Below are positions 1 through 14,849 of a stretch of DNA of 64,000 bases, piece by piece. Every line of letters begins with the position of its first letter. Positions within the stretch are counted from its first letter, which is position 1. The stretch spans positions 11,859,277 to 11,923,276 of the forward strand of contig OY978526.1 in assembly GCA_963854835.1 (NCBI GenBank), read 5' to 3'. The notes under the pieces were generated by a model. The model was not told the DNA's origin, made no database searches, and worked only from the letters and a program-made list of their open reading frames with translations. The DNA is from Megamerina dolium. Lineage: Eukaryota; Arthropoda; Insecta; Diptera; Megamerinidae. Position numbers and translations under genes: made by a program.

Positions 1-3000
1 AGATCCTCATCGGAGCATGCCAATACACCAATACCACCACCTGTTGATAGTTTACGTGCGCATATGCATTCGCGACAAGCCTCCTCATCATCGAACAACA
101 GCTCATCCATGGGTAATTTGGGTTCTCCCAAGCCGGAGAAACGTCAGGCGAATTCACCGCTGCCGCCGACACCTAAATCCAGTAGCAGCAGTAATTTGAC
201 GTCGGGTCGTAATTCCGTTATATCTGTGATTGAATGTGGTGGCGGCGGCATTGGTAATATATTGGAAAACGCTAGTGCACTGATGAACAATACAACAAAT
301 AATATTGAAAGTACATCGCCACAAAAGAAGAATAAAAGTTCAAGTCCATCCAAAGATATTGAGGGAATGTATGCAAAGGTCGGTTATACTCTTACGCAGC
401 ACATATGAATTATTCTATTTATATTCTCTCCTCATTTTATTGTAGGTGATGAAAAAGAACAAATTCTCACGCAATTCGCCGTCGTCACAAAATAGTTCAC
501 CCATAATGAGTCGCAAATATGATGATCATCATCATCTATTGACGGGTGTCAGTCCATTGGACTCTGCGGCTGCGGAACTTATGCAAGCGCACAAAATTAA
601 TGTGATCACTGGCAGCGGCGGCAATGGTCGCGTACGCAGTAATAGCTATGGTGCTAAAGATCATGGCTATGAGACAATACCCGCCGATGCAATACGTAAC
701 AACACTGGCATTGAGAATCGTAAATCGGATTGTTATGCGAATATTTTGCAGAAGGAACGACAACAAGAAGGTGGTGAGTAAAGCAAGAAGGAAAGTTTCA
801 GCAAGAACAACAACAACAACAAACGCAAACAAAATTATGCCTATTATATGCTATATATTTTGTTTATCTTTCTCTCTCTCTCTCTCTCTGTTTTTTTCAT
901 TCTTTCTATTTCTCTCTTTCCTAATTGCCTTCATCCTGTCTCTTATATCTACGGCGCATCCTGACCTTCTGTATTTTGTTGTGCTTTTTATATGTATGTG
1001 TGCGTTTGTATGTGTGAATGTAATTATGAAGTTTTTCGCAAATGAGAAATTTCGTCAAATTTGTATTTGATTCAACGTAAATTTCGCAATGTTGGTTAGT
1101 ATATCATATTGATAATGAAAAAAATACTAATCGCCTTATCACACGTTTCGATCGATATACTATTTCGAAAGTAATATTCGAAAATGCTATAATGACAGTA
1201 AATGTAAATTTTTATGCATTATAATGCTATGATTTGCTGTATTTGTTTTTCAAGTTGAGATATTCATAAATTTTGTTTCATTTATAACCTCAAATAGAAA
1301 CGATTTTTTTTTCAAATGATACTTTGAAAGTTTGAATTACATTTGTACTGTGTAAAAAATTTTATTTTTCCATATTTTTAAATTTGTTACCCCCAATTGA
1401 TATTTACATAATAATAACACTGTCTTAGCAAAAGATTATGATTTTGGCGCGTTGAATTCGAATTAGTTGTCATATTTCCGCATTAGCTTTCTGACCTCAA
1501 AAATAACATGCAAAGATAGTATTAAAACATGTTTTTAGAGTTTAGAAAGAAACCTGAGAATGGAATTTCAAAAAAAAAAAACAACCTAAAGCGAAAAATC
1601 ATGAATTCATTCCTAAAACGAACCTTCTGAACGTATGATAAGGTAACAAATAAAGGCTCATATCGAGAGTATATTTTGTAAATCGTATACTTTGATTTAG
1701 ATTTTCGAAAATTAGCAGGTATTTGAATACCTACAAACTTTTTTAAATCAAGTTTTGCATGTAACCTTTGTAAATCATTTGAAAAAATTGGTCTTATTAA
1801 TATTTACATATGAGAATTCCACTTTCGAACATAGCATAGATGACATTAAAGAAAATATTAATCACCTTATCACATGTTCCTTCTGAAATATGAATTCGAA
1901 ATTAATATCCATAATGCTATACATTGCTTATCGAGTTGAAAAGTTCGCAAGTTTTGTAACGCGTGTTTCACTCATAGTCGTGAATTGAAGTGCAATTTGT
2001 TTAAATACTATTTTGCAAGATTTTAACGACGTTTGCATTGCATTTGACATAACGAAAATACTAAACTTGTTCATAAAGTAATAAATACCTTTTGAATATA
2101 CGAATATATATGATAAGGTGGCAAATAAAGGCACTTATAGAGATTATTTATTTTGCAAATCGTATAATTTGTTTTCGATTTTCGAAGATTAGAAAAATTA
2201 TTAATTTTTTTTTCTTTTAGATTACATTTAGCATGCAATCTTTTTAAATCAGTGTAATATGAGAATTTCATTTTCGAACATAATACGTGAATATGAAAAC
2301 TCGATATCGAAATGTAGATTTTGATAGATTGTATTTTTAATGCATGCTGCATTATAATATAAATCAATTATAATTAATAACTAAATGTTTTAAAAAAATT
2401 TATTTTTAATTATTTGTATGTCGCACAATCTCCTCCTCTCGAAAGCTCCATTTGTGAGTTAAATAAAATATTTAAAAATATCTTTGAATTTTACATGTAA
2501 TAATATAAATTTGAATTTATTTGTAGCACATCTTATAACAACAACAACAACAACAACAACAAGTAGCAGCTCACCCAACACAAATACGAAATTGCCACCG
2601 ACTGACTGTAATAAGACAGCGACATCACGATTATATCGTGGTGAGAAACATTACGAAACTATTAAGAACAGTAATGATCCCGGCTATGAAACATTGCTGA
2701 AACATAATAAAGATAACGATTTGGAGAAGAAATCTTCTGATTATGATCCCAACTATGAGGTATTAAAAGTTCCAAATGTTATTGCAACAAATAGCGGCAG
2801 CGGCCTCTCCGATGATGGATATGCCAAGGTTATTGAAAAGAAACGTTTGAACATTGACGAAGAAGACTCAACGGATGGCTATAGTAAAGTGAAGGGTGAC
2901 GGTGGTAGTGGTAGTACTACTACTACTGGTGGTCGTGGTGGTTACAGTACAATTGGTGAGATAAAAAGTGAAAGTGAAAAGCTTACAGATGCTAATCACA

Positions 3001-3722
3001 ATTATGCTAGTATATTAGAGACTAAAGGTGCATTGGCAAATGATTTGAGTGCTGCTGCTGATACAGAATCAGATCATTATGCGCACATTGCTGAGGCACT
3101 ATTACCAGCTGCTGTACCACCGGAATTACCACCACTGATTGGTATGATGTCGTCGACACCAAATAAATTACACGATACAAATGGTACTGCCGATGGTAAT
3201 CTGATGCAGCATAGTACACCACCACCACCTCCACCGCCACCGCCACAAGCACATCGGCTGCCAGAGTTGCCACTTGTGTCGCCATCTTCATTTAATTCAT
3301 CATCGCTCCTGAATAGTAGCGGTACAACTTCATCGACCAATACAACAACGGCGACCAGCCTGAGCACTAGCATAAGTTCGCGTCAAACGCCAACCTCATC
3401 ATCACAATATGAGTCACTAACCGGCAGTGATACCGATCCGAATTATGAGTCTGTCTGTTATGTGAATGCCGGAGATGGTGATCGTGAGAATCCCTATGAG
3501 AGGCTACACACTGATGACTATTCCGATACACAATTGAGTAGTCCGTTAACACCGGAAGAACAAGAACGCCTTAATGGTACACCGAAATCAATAGCGACAG
3601 CATCAGCAGTAAAGACTGTGATGGCCAATGGTCCAAAAGTAGGGAATTCAAATATGAATAACACCACCACCACCGATTTGAATGCAACAGACATAGTGGT
3701 CGATGACTATTTTCAAGTTTAA
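1..3722 (+). CDS. 3' part of a gene for a tyrosine-motif-rich, proline-rich adaptor or receptor tail (5' end outside window)
   Basis: Three exons are visible: 1-378, 446-773 and 2527-3722, joined by GT-AG introns with matching phases, giving 633 residues up to the stop. The reading frame is already open at base 1, so the start lies upstream. I see no folded domain; the chain is low complexity, with Ser/Asn/Thr runs and a run of nine prolines. It carries about 14 Tyr-x-x-hydrophobic motifs (for example MYAKV, GYETI, CYANI, HYETI, GYETL, NYEVL, GYAKV, GYSKV, GYSTI, NYASI, HYAHI, QYESL, NYESV, PYERL). Such motifs are typical SH2-domain ligands once phosphorylated, or YxxΦ endocytic signals. The last residues, YFQV, fit a class II PDZ ligand. 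Functional inference: a scaffold or cytoplasmic tail in tyrosine-kinase signalling, loosely like vertebrate PAG1/Cbp. I cannot name the fly gene. Splice sites are well supported; the function is not. Confidence 0.75.
774..2526 (+). other. Intron of the tyrosine-motif gene
   Basis: The donor GTGAGT lies at 774 and the acceptor TTTGTAG ends at 2526. The 1.75 kb between them is AT-rich, has no coding signal, and contains pyrimidine-rich (TC)n sequence near 860-920 plus diverged direct repeats listed separately. Confidence 0.7.
1630..2290. repeat. Two diverged direct repeats, period about 475 bp
   Basis: Blocks near 1636-1716 and 2112-2190 share a GATAAGGT-(N)-CAAATAAAGGC stretch followed by related AT-rich sequence. 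The order continues in both copies to ATGAGAATT-(N)-TTTCGAACATA at about 1810 and 2259. An additional related piece (CCTTATCACA) occurs at about 1135 and 1865. This looks like old duplication of an intronic repeat unit. Confidence 0.5.
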
Positions 3723-5745
3723 ATGGCTGTGAAGCGGCCACCACCACCAAGTACTCCAATACCTACTATGTATTAGTAGTAATAATAATGGTAGTAGATC
3801 TATTTTATATACGTACATATATGATAAGAAATTTGCTTAGCAATTTTTTTGTTTTTCCAAAAAAGAAAATTTTTTGCACATATCACACACACACATAGAG
3901 CAAACTCATAATAAAAGAGCATTTAATTTTCTTACATTCTTTGTATATAGGCAGCATTCCAAAATAGGATATGAGAAGATGCTTTTAAAGCGAATTGTTG
4001 TTAAATTTGTTTCGTTCTGATTTTATTATTTCCTTGTACTACTACAAATAAGCTCCCAATGAATACACCATAGATGCTAAAATAGATATTAGTAAATTAG
4101 TTAGTTTACCCATATAAATCAGATAATTAATATTCACCTATCTCACTCACACTCCTTCTGTCTGTCTGTCTGTCTGTTTATGTAGCTTGTGAAACTTCTG
4201 CATTGATTTGTATATGAAATATCGAATTATGTTGTTTTTCGAAGTTTTACTCAACGGGATTTCACCAAGCCTCAACTACATTATTAAGCATTCCATTTGA
4301 ATCGAGAGCCAAAATGTTGATCTTTTAGAGAATAGTTTTGTGAATATTCGGTAGTATTCCATTATAATCTACTTCACCATAGTTATAGGGATTATGTTAC
4401 ACTTTGTGATCAAAGTTCTGCGTAATTCCAATTCAATCACTTTGTGTGTGTGTCTAATTTTTTTTGCACAGGATCTTGTAGTCCTCTTCTAATTTGAACG
4501 AGGAAATCTAGACAACTTTGTATCATTTCAACTTTTGATGCCAAATATATAGTATTTCCTAAAAAAAAAAAAAAAAGCGTGATGACGTCATAAGTGTACA
4601 TGCCTTTTAGATTCCCATGGAGTACGCAATTTACATTTATTTCAATATACACGTATTATTGCTTAATTATTTCCAGAGAAGAAGAAGTTAAAAAAAATAT
4701 TATCAAAAGTTGAGCCTTTAAAACATTCCATTGAAATCGAAAATTCGATATTTCATTTATATAACAAACCTGATCATTACCAATATAAACCTCAAATACT
4801 TATTTAAATAGATGAGATAAATGTATTGTAAAACCATTTTGCAACATATGATATTCATACATACATACTTTATAGCTATCCAGTAGAATCCAACATAAAA
4901 TACAGCGCTGGGATGATAATTAATACATTCCTATCCGAAATTTTGATTGGTAAAATCTTTTAGGAAAACTCAAATTCTAAGAACTTATTTTCTGATTTTA
5001 ACATTACAATTTCCTAGGCACAAATACTTTATCCGCAGTAAATGTCACTAGGAATGATATGCAGCATTATGTTTAGAGCTGATGAGGGCTACACGTCACA
5101 GGGCCCCCTTTCTTTAGACTCTACAGAGTTTTCGAAGGTTGTAGCTTGCACATAAAGCTGGCTACCAGACTATTGCGCCATATTCTAGTAAATATAGATC
5201 ATACTATTGAATGATTTAGAGGCGAAACCCCCATCAGTTCAATTTCAGTATTTTAACATCCACAGTCCACAGTCTATGGACCAGATCCTTTTGCATAATA
5301 TCTCCAATTAAGTTATGGAACATCAGTGACACTGATTAATCTGTTAATTAGACTTTCGTGTCGATCATTAATTATATACAACTGGTTTGCCGGTGCGACC
5401 ACTTCGAAAAATGCAATTATTAATTCCCTCGTGGCCACGAAATTATACCGAATATTTCGAAATTCAGAAAACTTTTATGATTGATTCGGAATAAATCATA
5501 ATTTTTAGAGATTTTTGGTAATATGAATGGTAAATTGTGGACAAAATCTTATAAAAAAATATTTTTATAAATTTGTTAACTTTTTCTAACTTATATTAAT
5601 GTAATGCTATTTTTTGTTGTACAACATTTGCGTGTTAATTTTCCTAGAAAAATATCCAGAATCAATGTAGAAAAAAAATCCAATTTGCCCTCTCTTCTTT
5701 CTTCGTTTGTCAAACATAACTATTCATTAAGTACATAATTTTGTC
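3723..5745. other. 3' UTR and intergenic DNA, no gene seen
   Basis: The 3' UTR of the tyrosine-motif gene must begin here, but I cannot fix its end. The stretch is AT-rich with poly(A)/poly(T) runs and short CA and CTGT repeats. I see no convincing coding or RNA-gene signal. Confidence 0.4.
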
Positions 5746-5748
5746 TTA

Positions 5749-6276
5749 TAGCCTAGACAGACGGCAGCGTTAATCCGGATTACCGGCGAACTTAATCCGA
5801 ATAAAATATTAACCTGACAGACGGCAGTATTGCGGATTAACTAAACGGCTGATTGCTGTTTTATTAGGTCTGCTCACTTACATTACTATTACTATCAATT
5901 TCTGTCATCTGTCACTCTCGATATGAGAAAATCTACAAGAAATACGTGAACTGAAAACTATCAGAAACTTGTAAATTGACATTCACCGTTCGTAATTGAC
6001 AGCTGGATTTATTTGTTCGCCAAGACTTTTCATGTTGAAAACTGTTAACAATTGTTGAAAGTTTTTTGTTAGCGAACACACCTAATATTTTGTAAAATGG
6101 ATGGAGAAAAATTCACAATAGACAATTTTCAGCAGTGTTGCCATCGCAAATTGCCCTAATCCTCTTTTATTTTGAGAATTAACTCATAGAGTTTATGCGG
6201 ATTAGCTGCAGTTAATGCCCGAGTTAATTCGAATTAACTAGGTAATCCGGAATTAGGCTGCCGTCTGTCTAGGCTA
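5749..6276. mobile_element. MITE-like foldback element, copy 1 (528 bp)
   Basis: It begins TAGCCTAGACAGACGGCAGC and ends with the exact reverse complement, flanked on both sides by TTA. Further inside, both ends carry related AATTCGGATTA-type blocks. There is no coding capacity. A second copy lies at 40703-41199. A 3-bp TTA duplication and the small size suggest a PIF/Harbinger-type non-autonomous element. The limits could instead be drawn one step inward with a TA duplication, as for Tc1/mariner, so the superfamily is inference. Confidence 0.85.
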
Positions 6277-8284
6277 TTATACAAATCTTAGTAAATCTCA
6301 AAAATATAAAAGAGCATACTTTTAGGATCATAATTATATTTAGATCTTTTTCATATCAAAGCAAATGCCTAAAAATATTTAAATGTTTTGATTTTAAATA
6401 ATCGCAAATTAGAAATTTTAATTTCGAATATGCCAGAATCAATGTTAAAATTTTTCCCGCATTTGAGAAGAACTATCGTTTCTCGGCTTGAGCGCGTGTG
6501 TAATTAAAAATTGCCGTGGCTGTTTCGTATACTTTTGAAAATTTAAGCAGAAGCTTCAGTGTACGTGTCATCATCATTTTTGAAGTAAGGGGAATTGGCA
6601 TGTCCCTGGGAAAGGTTTTTTTTTGAGACTAGCAGAAGTTGAGCTTACAAATTTCTTTTGAATCATTCGAAGTCACTCTAGCGTTGCACGAATACTTTGC
6701 TACGTTCTTTCAAAAAAAAAAAAGCAACCTGTCAACATAATTCATTCCATTTTTACTCTTATTTCAATTACTGTTCAATTACTGTTTTTTTTTTTTTTTT
6801 TTGAAAATCAAAACACAATTTAAAAAATTTTTATACAAATAGCATTTAAACTAAATAGTGGCTACATATATTTGGGACAAAAAAAAATAATAAATAAACT
6901 ACTGACAATAACAGTGGTTGGTTATTATACCAAAAAAAAAAATTCATAATACATACATAAACTGACAATATTCTGAATTTCATTTACGAACGAAATTGAT
7001 TTGAAAATTTTTACAAAAATACAAAGCATCCTTACATTATTTTATATTAGAATATTTAGTTGGAAAATTTTCGAACAATTGTTCGAAATCGTTGTCAATC
7101 GTAAACGTAATACAGAATATGCCAGTCAGTTGATATAAAATACAATACAACATATTGATGTTAGCACAGCCTTCCTTAATAAATTAATTGCACTAATTCT
7201 GTAAAAAACAAAAATGGTTTTTCATCAGCATAATTAGTACGAACAAACAAAAAAAACAAAACTTAGAATATGAAAATGATGTGAAATTAGAAAGAAATTT
7301 GAAGTATGAAAATTTGTAAAATTTTCTTAAATTTTATAAATCTAAACTATATGTTATATACATAATTCATAATTTCATAATTTTATTTTTATTTTTTATT
7401 ATTATTATTATTATTTATTTTTTTATTTTTATTTTTATTTTTTTTTTCTTTAATGTATTTGATTAGCATATGCGTATACACATGTATTGACGTATTTTGA
7501 CAGTGAAATGTATTTTCGATTAACAAAATGTTAGCTAATATTGTATTGCAATCTGATATCTTGAGTTCAACTTGATGACGACCTATTGTAATCGGAATTG
7601 TATCAGTATATGTATTTTATATGTAAAATAGTTAGTTTATTTAGTTTAGTTCAATTTATTATTGATGGAAATGCGATTGTTTACTTCAGCGGTGTTGATT
7701 ATTGTTGTACACTTTGAGAATGTGCAATCTAATAAGTTTATTTTTAAATTGATGTCAAATGATGACATCATACGCATCACGATGCGCTGATGTCATAAGA
7801 ATTATTATCAGTTTTATTTTGTGAACATGTGAACAAGTAGTACCTACATTTAGAATTTTTATTTAACCTTTCTAATACATAATTAATTGGTAGAAGAATA
7901 AGTACCTTTTATTAAGATGTGGTTTTGTTTTTATTTTTGTTTCTCTATATATATATATATAATATATATTGTATATATACACCTATGTATATGGTTTTGA
8001 GCAAAATGAGTGAAAATGTATTTTATATTTTAATCATTTATTTACCTATTTATGTACAATTAAGTAAAGCAAGCACATACACATATTCATATATACATAG
8101 ATATCGATATTTTTAGGTATGAAAACAAAACTTGTAAGAGCAAAAGATTTGAAAAAACACGGAATAGCATTCATGTAAAAATGCAAAATTATTTTTTTAC
8201 AAATATATTTTTAACATAAAAAGCTTATTATATAATATATTTATATACCGTACATAAATAAATATATTTTAATTTTTATACATA

Positions 8285-8359
<75 letters not shown>

Positions 8360-8937
8360 ACCTTAGTTTAGCAATGATCTAACTAACATTTGATTCAAAT
8401 GCGTTTATTTTTTAATTTCCTTGACTAATTCTGATAATACACTGATACACTCAAAAATCTGTAATGTACTATTATGATAAGCAAAAATGCCTAACTCGTG
8501 TTTTAGATTTTCCTTTTTCGGAATCATATTTGCTACTCATGTATTTTTGATAGTTAGTTTGGTCCTTGTCTATACTGAGGGTAATATAATATATTTTTTT
8601 AATAATGTTGTATGCGAGTGTTTTGTTTTTTTCTTAAATATTGTATTTGTTTAATTTTTTTTTTTTTTTATCTATTTTTAAATTTTTATTTAATATTTAT
8701 TTTGTTTTTTTTTTATGATAATAATAAGAAAATAAATGAAAAATATTTGAATAAAATGTATTTTATTATGCGAAGATTTGTGGGGAAACAAGCTACCTCC
8801 GATTATAAGGTCATTATTGCTGCAAAATTCTGTAAGTAGTCCAAGTAGTTCCAAGACCAAGTTTTCCCATGATTTAAGCTTCCGATTGAACGCAAAAATT
8901 GGCTCTCACACATCACCCAACTGTGACTTAGATCGAA
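6277..8937. other. AT-rich intergenic DNA, no gene seen
   Basis: It holds many poly(T) and (ATT)n runs, notably 7376-7450, and a pure (TA)n tract at 8289-8359. Short open frames here are composed of simple sequence and show no protein-like composition. Confidence 0.4.
8289..8359. repeat. (TA)n microsatellite
   Basis: About 70 bp of uninterrupted alternating TA. Confidence 0.95.
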
Positions 8938-9402
8938 ACTGCTATTCGTAGTATGAAATCTGGAAAATCCAGCGGGGTGGACAACATCACGGCAGAAATG
9001 CTAAAAGCCGACCCAAGAGCTTCAGCGCTGATGCTGTTTCGCTTGTTCCGAAACATCTGGGAAACTAAAAAAACACTACCGCTGGACTGGATGCAGGGTA
9101 TATTAGTGAAGGTTCCAAAGAAAGGTGCGCCCCCTGAATGTGGTAACTGGAGGGCGATTATACTGTTATTTCGTAACACTCAAAGTCAGCGAAAAAATTG
9201 ATGGCGCTTTACCGCTGGATTTAAACCGAGGAAATCGTGTGTAGATCAAATTGCCACCCTTCGGATCATTGCTGAACAAATCGTTGAAATGCAGGCAACT
9301 CTATACTTTGTCTTTGTTGATTTTGAGAAGGCTTTTGACCGGTTGCAGCATCATATTATATGGAGTGCGCTCCGTCGTAAAGGAGTTCCATTAAATTCGT
9401 AA
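8938..9402 (+). pseudogene. Non-LTR retrotransposon reverse transcriptase relic
   Basis: Frame 1 reads a typical LINE reverse transcriptase stretch beginning TAIRSMKSGKSSGVDNIT and reaching GNWRAI. A frameshift near 9165-9200 moves the homology to another frame (CVDQIATLRI, then VDFEKAFDRL). The order and spacing match the N-terminal half of LINE reverse transcriptases. The catalytic DD box is absent because the copy is cut off at about 9402. It is dead; the clade was not assigned. Confidence 0.85.
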
Positions 9403-9418
9403 ACCTAATACAGTCTCA

Positions 9419-9720
9419 ATGGTGGGTGCCGTGGCTCAGTGGTTAGTGTGTTGGCCTTCTGATCTGTAGGTCGTGGGTTCAATCCCCGTCTGAAGCATAA
9501 CAAATTTAATATCGAAAAGATTTTTCATTCAAAGCTGGCGCTACTTCTGGTGATGTTTCTAATCCTCCAAATCTGCAAAGAAAGTTCGCTGGAGGATCGT
9601 GTGGTCTCTTTAATTGGATTAAATCCATCGATCCATGATTAAATCCATCGATCTGAAGATCAGCCCAGAGAGAGGCCGACTACTTTCTTCTATACTAAAG
9701 GTTTCAAAACCTCCAAAGGT
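9419..9720 (+). repeat. tRNA-derived SINE-like unit
   Basis: Sequence at 9432-9442 (TGGCTCAGTGG) resembles a pol III A box and 9476-9486 (GGTTCAATCCC) a B box, spaced as in tRNA genes. The cloverleaf is poor: the acceptor stem is missing and the anticodon loop is too large. The downstream tail (TTTAATATCGAAAAG and following) reappears in diverged form near 31340, as expected of a dispersed repeat. The 3' limit is uncertain. Confidence 0.45.
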
Positions 9721-10420
9721 GCTGGTTCCGAGATATTTTTTTGATGATAAGTAATATTTTTCCACAGGGAATATGGGAAGAGTCTTATAAGTAGTAAAGA
9801 TTGCTTGCTGAATACAGACTGTTTCAAGGCCTTCAATCGTATTTATTTCGGGTGATAATTAGACGATAAAACCAAGTACTTGCACTCCATAGAGATTATG
9901 GCGACAGTCTTATCAGAAGTTTTCACTATACTCAAAGTGAAATATTAAGGAAAAATTATGCGGGAGGCAGTAAGGCTTTTCTGATCTCTGCCAGCTCTTT
10001 TAAGATGATCAGTGGGTATAAGATCAAATTGAATAGCATTACAAAATGTAATAAACTGCATCTTATATGGGTATCAGGACACTGCTGGTACACCAATTAG
10101 TCCAGAACCAAGTTTCGGCATCAGCTCTGCGGAAGTGGAACCAAGTGGTCTGTACTCGATTCATGCACAAATGCAAAAAGCTTTGTGAAAAACCCTTACT
10201 GAAGACGGACGAAATTTCTCCTACAATTAAGATCGAAGCCTTCGACTTGACAATTCTGCCTAGAAGATGTGGACACTATGGAGCATTTTCCCTGCCCATC
10301 TAAATCTGCGAGCATAAGGTTTAGATTTTTAAGTGATGACGTTATGAACATGAGTGAAATTCATGATTTTGCTCTACCCGAACCACTTGGATTCATCAAG
10401 ATATTGTAGAAATTTGAGCT
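9721..10420 (+). pseudogene. Degenerate RNase H / C-terminal region of a non-LTR retrotransposon
   Basis: Broken frames spell a decayed RNase H end (HLIWVSGHCWYTN near 10055) and then a DVDTMEHF-type block near 10270, followed by RIRFRFLSDD-like and FIKIL-like residues. This order is known from RNase H-bearing LINEs. Many stops and frameshifts make it a relic. It may or may not belong to the reverse transcriptase relic upstream; the SINE-like unit separates them. Confidence 0.5.
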
Positions 10421-11942
<1,522 letters not shown>

Positions 11943-14849
11943 TCATTCGCTTGCATGACTGCCAACAGCAGCTGAAGCAACAGCAGCAGCCACAGGACCA
12001 CCGCCACCGCCGCCACCACCACCACTGCCACCAATGCCAACACCGCCAGAACCAACCGCAACACCCAACTGATGCTGCTGCTGCTGATTGATGGATAACG
12101 GCTGTTGTTGTTGCAATTGTTGCTGTTGCTGCTGTTGTTGCTGTAGCTGTTGCTGTTGCTGATTATGTAATTGATTGAGTAACGCCACATTACTAGACTT
12201 CATGCGCGCTATTGTGGCATTTGCCATTCCTCCCACAGCTGAAAGACACGGTGACATACAAGGCGTCGAGCAGTGGCTATTGCTGATCTCACATTGGTCA
12301 AGTAGGCGGAGAAGCTCGTAGGTGTCGGGTCCGCCGGAGATTTTCTGCTGTGGCTCGTCTTTGGAAAATAACGCCAATGCCGTTGTGAGATCCCACATTT
12401 GAATGGCGCCATTGCAATGGCCAGTCAATATGAAACGTGAACCCATACGTGATGATACCTCACACTCGTGCACACAAAATGAAGTAATTGTTGAGCCATC
12501 CACGGATTTAATCACACAAACGCGATCACCATTCGAAGCCAAACGTACATACAGTTGATCCGTTTCGGGTACAACCTTTTGAACGAATATCTGCTCATCA
12601 TAGTCACCATAGGGGCCGAAATCATTACCAGCCGCATAGCTGTAGTGTGTATCAGTCGCTTCGAGGGAGACAATCTTAAAAGAGGCCTCCGGCGTAGAGC
12701 CCGGTTGGGTAGAGAGCATGCCACGAAAACGTGTTAGACCCCAGGTGCGCACATGATGATATTCACTGCATACCGAAACCAAATACTTCTCGGATAGTGT
12801 CACCTAAACAGAACGAGAGATGAATTTCTATGCTCAATATTTAAATTTCATCTGTTGCCTACCTTTGTGACTGGACTCTGATGTACTGTGAAAGTCTCAA
12901 ATAGATGTGGCCCATGTCCAGCCGTTTCTGGATGCTGGACTATAATACGTACAGCACCCGATCTAGTACCATAGGCAATTTCTATCCAATTGCCACAAAT
13001 GCCTACGAAATAGAATGAAAATATTTTATAAAAAAATACCGAATTATACGTGCGACGAACTTACTCGATGTTTTCGGTGTAAGATAAACGGAAATTGCTG
13101 TAATTGGATCCAACGCTGGATCCTTGTACAGCTCAGTCACAAGTAAATCGTTGTCTTTCATTCGTAGTGGAAACTTTTGCATATCTGCAAGTCGAAATAG
13201 TATAGATTAATACACTCCTACACACACACACACACACAAACTTGCCTATATAATAAATGGAACCATTGTTGCAGCCCAACAATAGGAATGATCCAGCCGA
13301 ATCGAATGACAGCACTGGTACTAAATCCTGTATTTGCCAGTGTTGTGTCATTGCATGCCATACGCCAATTTTGCCGGAAGATGAGAGCGCAACCAATTGG
13401 CTGCCAATAAAGAATAAATATTCCACACGCACGTTGAGATTAAATGTTCCTATGTCGGTTTTATTGCCACCCTCATGAATGCTCCACAGACGTATTTGAC
13501 TGCCATAGGAGATTGCTACCATTTTGCTGGGTATTGGCTCAGCTGTGGACATATTCACTTTCGAATTAATTGCAATGCGTTCGATGGTAGCATCAATGTG
13601 AGGCGATGTGAACACCAATTGCCAGCCACTAGAGTCCTTGACCCTATAGCAAGTGACGAAATGCGCATACGCTACAGCTATCCAATTTTGATGAGCCTTA
13701 ATGATTTGCACGCGCAATGGATCCACCCAATTGGATGTCAGCATCGGACTGAATACCAGGCCAACGTCATTTTTAATTAGCTTATTCAAATCAGCTGACG
13801 AATTTCGAGAATGTCTCATAAAGTCTAATGATGCAGTACGCGAATGTGATGGTCCGCCTGCACCAACGCTGGTTGCTGCCACTCCCGCCACAGCCGACGT
13901 GGCACGACCACAACGCAAGTCCCACGATGAATTACGCGAATGAGACGATGAATGACGACTTGAGGTGCTTGATGGCTCTGGTACGCGTACCATCGAACCG
14001 GGACGTTCCAAAATACGTCCCGGACCACTCACAATGCCTGCTGAAGTTGATGGCAAACACTGTTCTACAGTCGAGAGAGCGTTATTGGGTGGTAACAGCG
14101 ACATAGTGGTGCAACCGTTGGATGATGTTAATATTCCATTTGCACTGCCATTGGAATGAGAACTACTAGATGCTGAAATTGAAGTTGATAAGCCAGACGC
14201 TGCTACTGCTGTTGAACTTGAACTTCCAATATCAACACCACCACCACCACCACCACCACCGCCGCCGCCACCACTACCACCACTAGCATTCGTTGGTGTA
14301 GTCAAATTATCATTGGCTGGCATAGCGGGTGCTGGTAAGAAACCATAAAATAGCACATCGCCACATGACGAATGATTTAGATCTTCACACAATGCCAATC
14401 GTTTGACTAACGGCGTGACCCCATAATACTCAGCCTCGTGACGCAGTGCGCGTATCTCACAATTTTTTATATCAATGTCCTTGGTACGTAAATAGTTCAG
14501 TATGATGGAGAACAGTGTCGGATCACGATCAATGAATATGGCACCACTCTCATCGCGTAAACTTGATATACGTCCGCTTAGCAGAGCAGTAAAAAACGTA
14601 TCCGGAATCCACGTCAGCGTTTGACGTGAAGTTGTGAAACTGAAAGCACCCAAAAACCGAAAAAGAAAAGCGATTAATGATGCTGATGAAGATGAGGCAT
14701 ATATGATTGTTAGAATTATGCTATATTGTGGATAGTTGATCCCATTCACGATAGAACGAATATGAGTTTGTGTATGATTAAGTACATAAATAAGTGTATG
14801 CTCACCGTTTACCTCCAACATTTAAATGAATCAAATCTAAATAGGACAT
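11943..14849 (-). CDS. KCTD3: BTB/POZ (T1-type) and WD40 protein, KCTD3/SHKBP1 family
   Basis: Coding exons read on the minus strand: 14849-14806, 14639-13246, 13184-13065, 13002-12863 and 12803-11943, total 852 residues. The start is the ATG at 14849 because it opens directly into the T1 strand [10 protein letters not shown], split by the first intron and resumed as [12 protein letters not shown]. The BTB/T1 domain fills roughly residues 5-105. A Ser-rich linker with a polyglycine run follows, then a WD40-like region (for example [20 protein letters not shown]). The C-terminal part has glutamine runs and a second glycine run. In mammals KCTD3 binds and regulates HCN3 channels and SHKBP1 acts in CIN85/EGFR trafficking; which role applies here is unknown. 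The intron at 13185-13245 starts with GC rather than GT; the exon junction gives the expected family sequence YYIDMQKF. Homology is sure; low-complexity parts are not alignable. Confidence 0.92.

Noticed and set aside
624..1070. 148-codon frame in the first gene's intron
   Set aside because: It overlaps the real exon in another frame and then translates pyrimidine repeats (SLSLSLFF).
9419..9500. A functional tRNA gene
   Set aside because: A and B boxes are present, but acceptor and anticodon stems do not form properly and no pol III terminator follows at the right place; a SINE-like repeat fits better.
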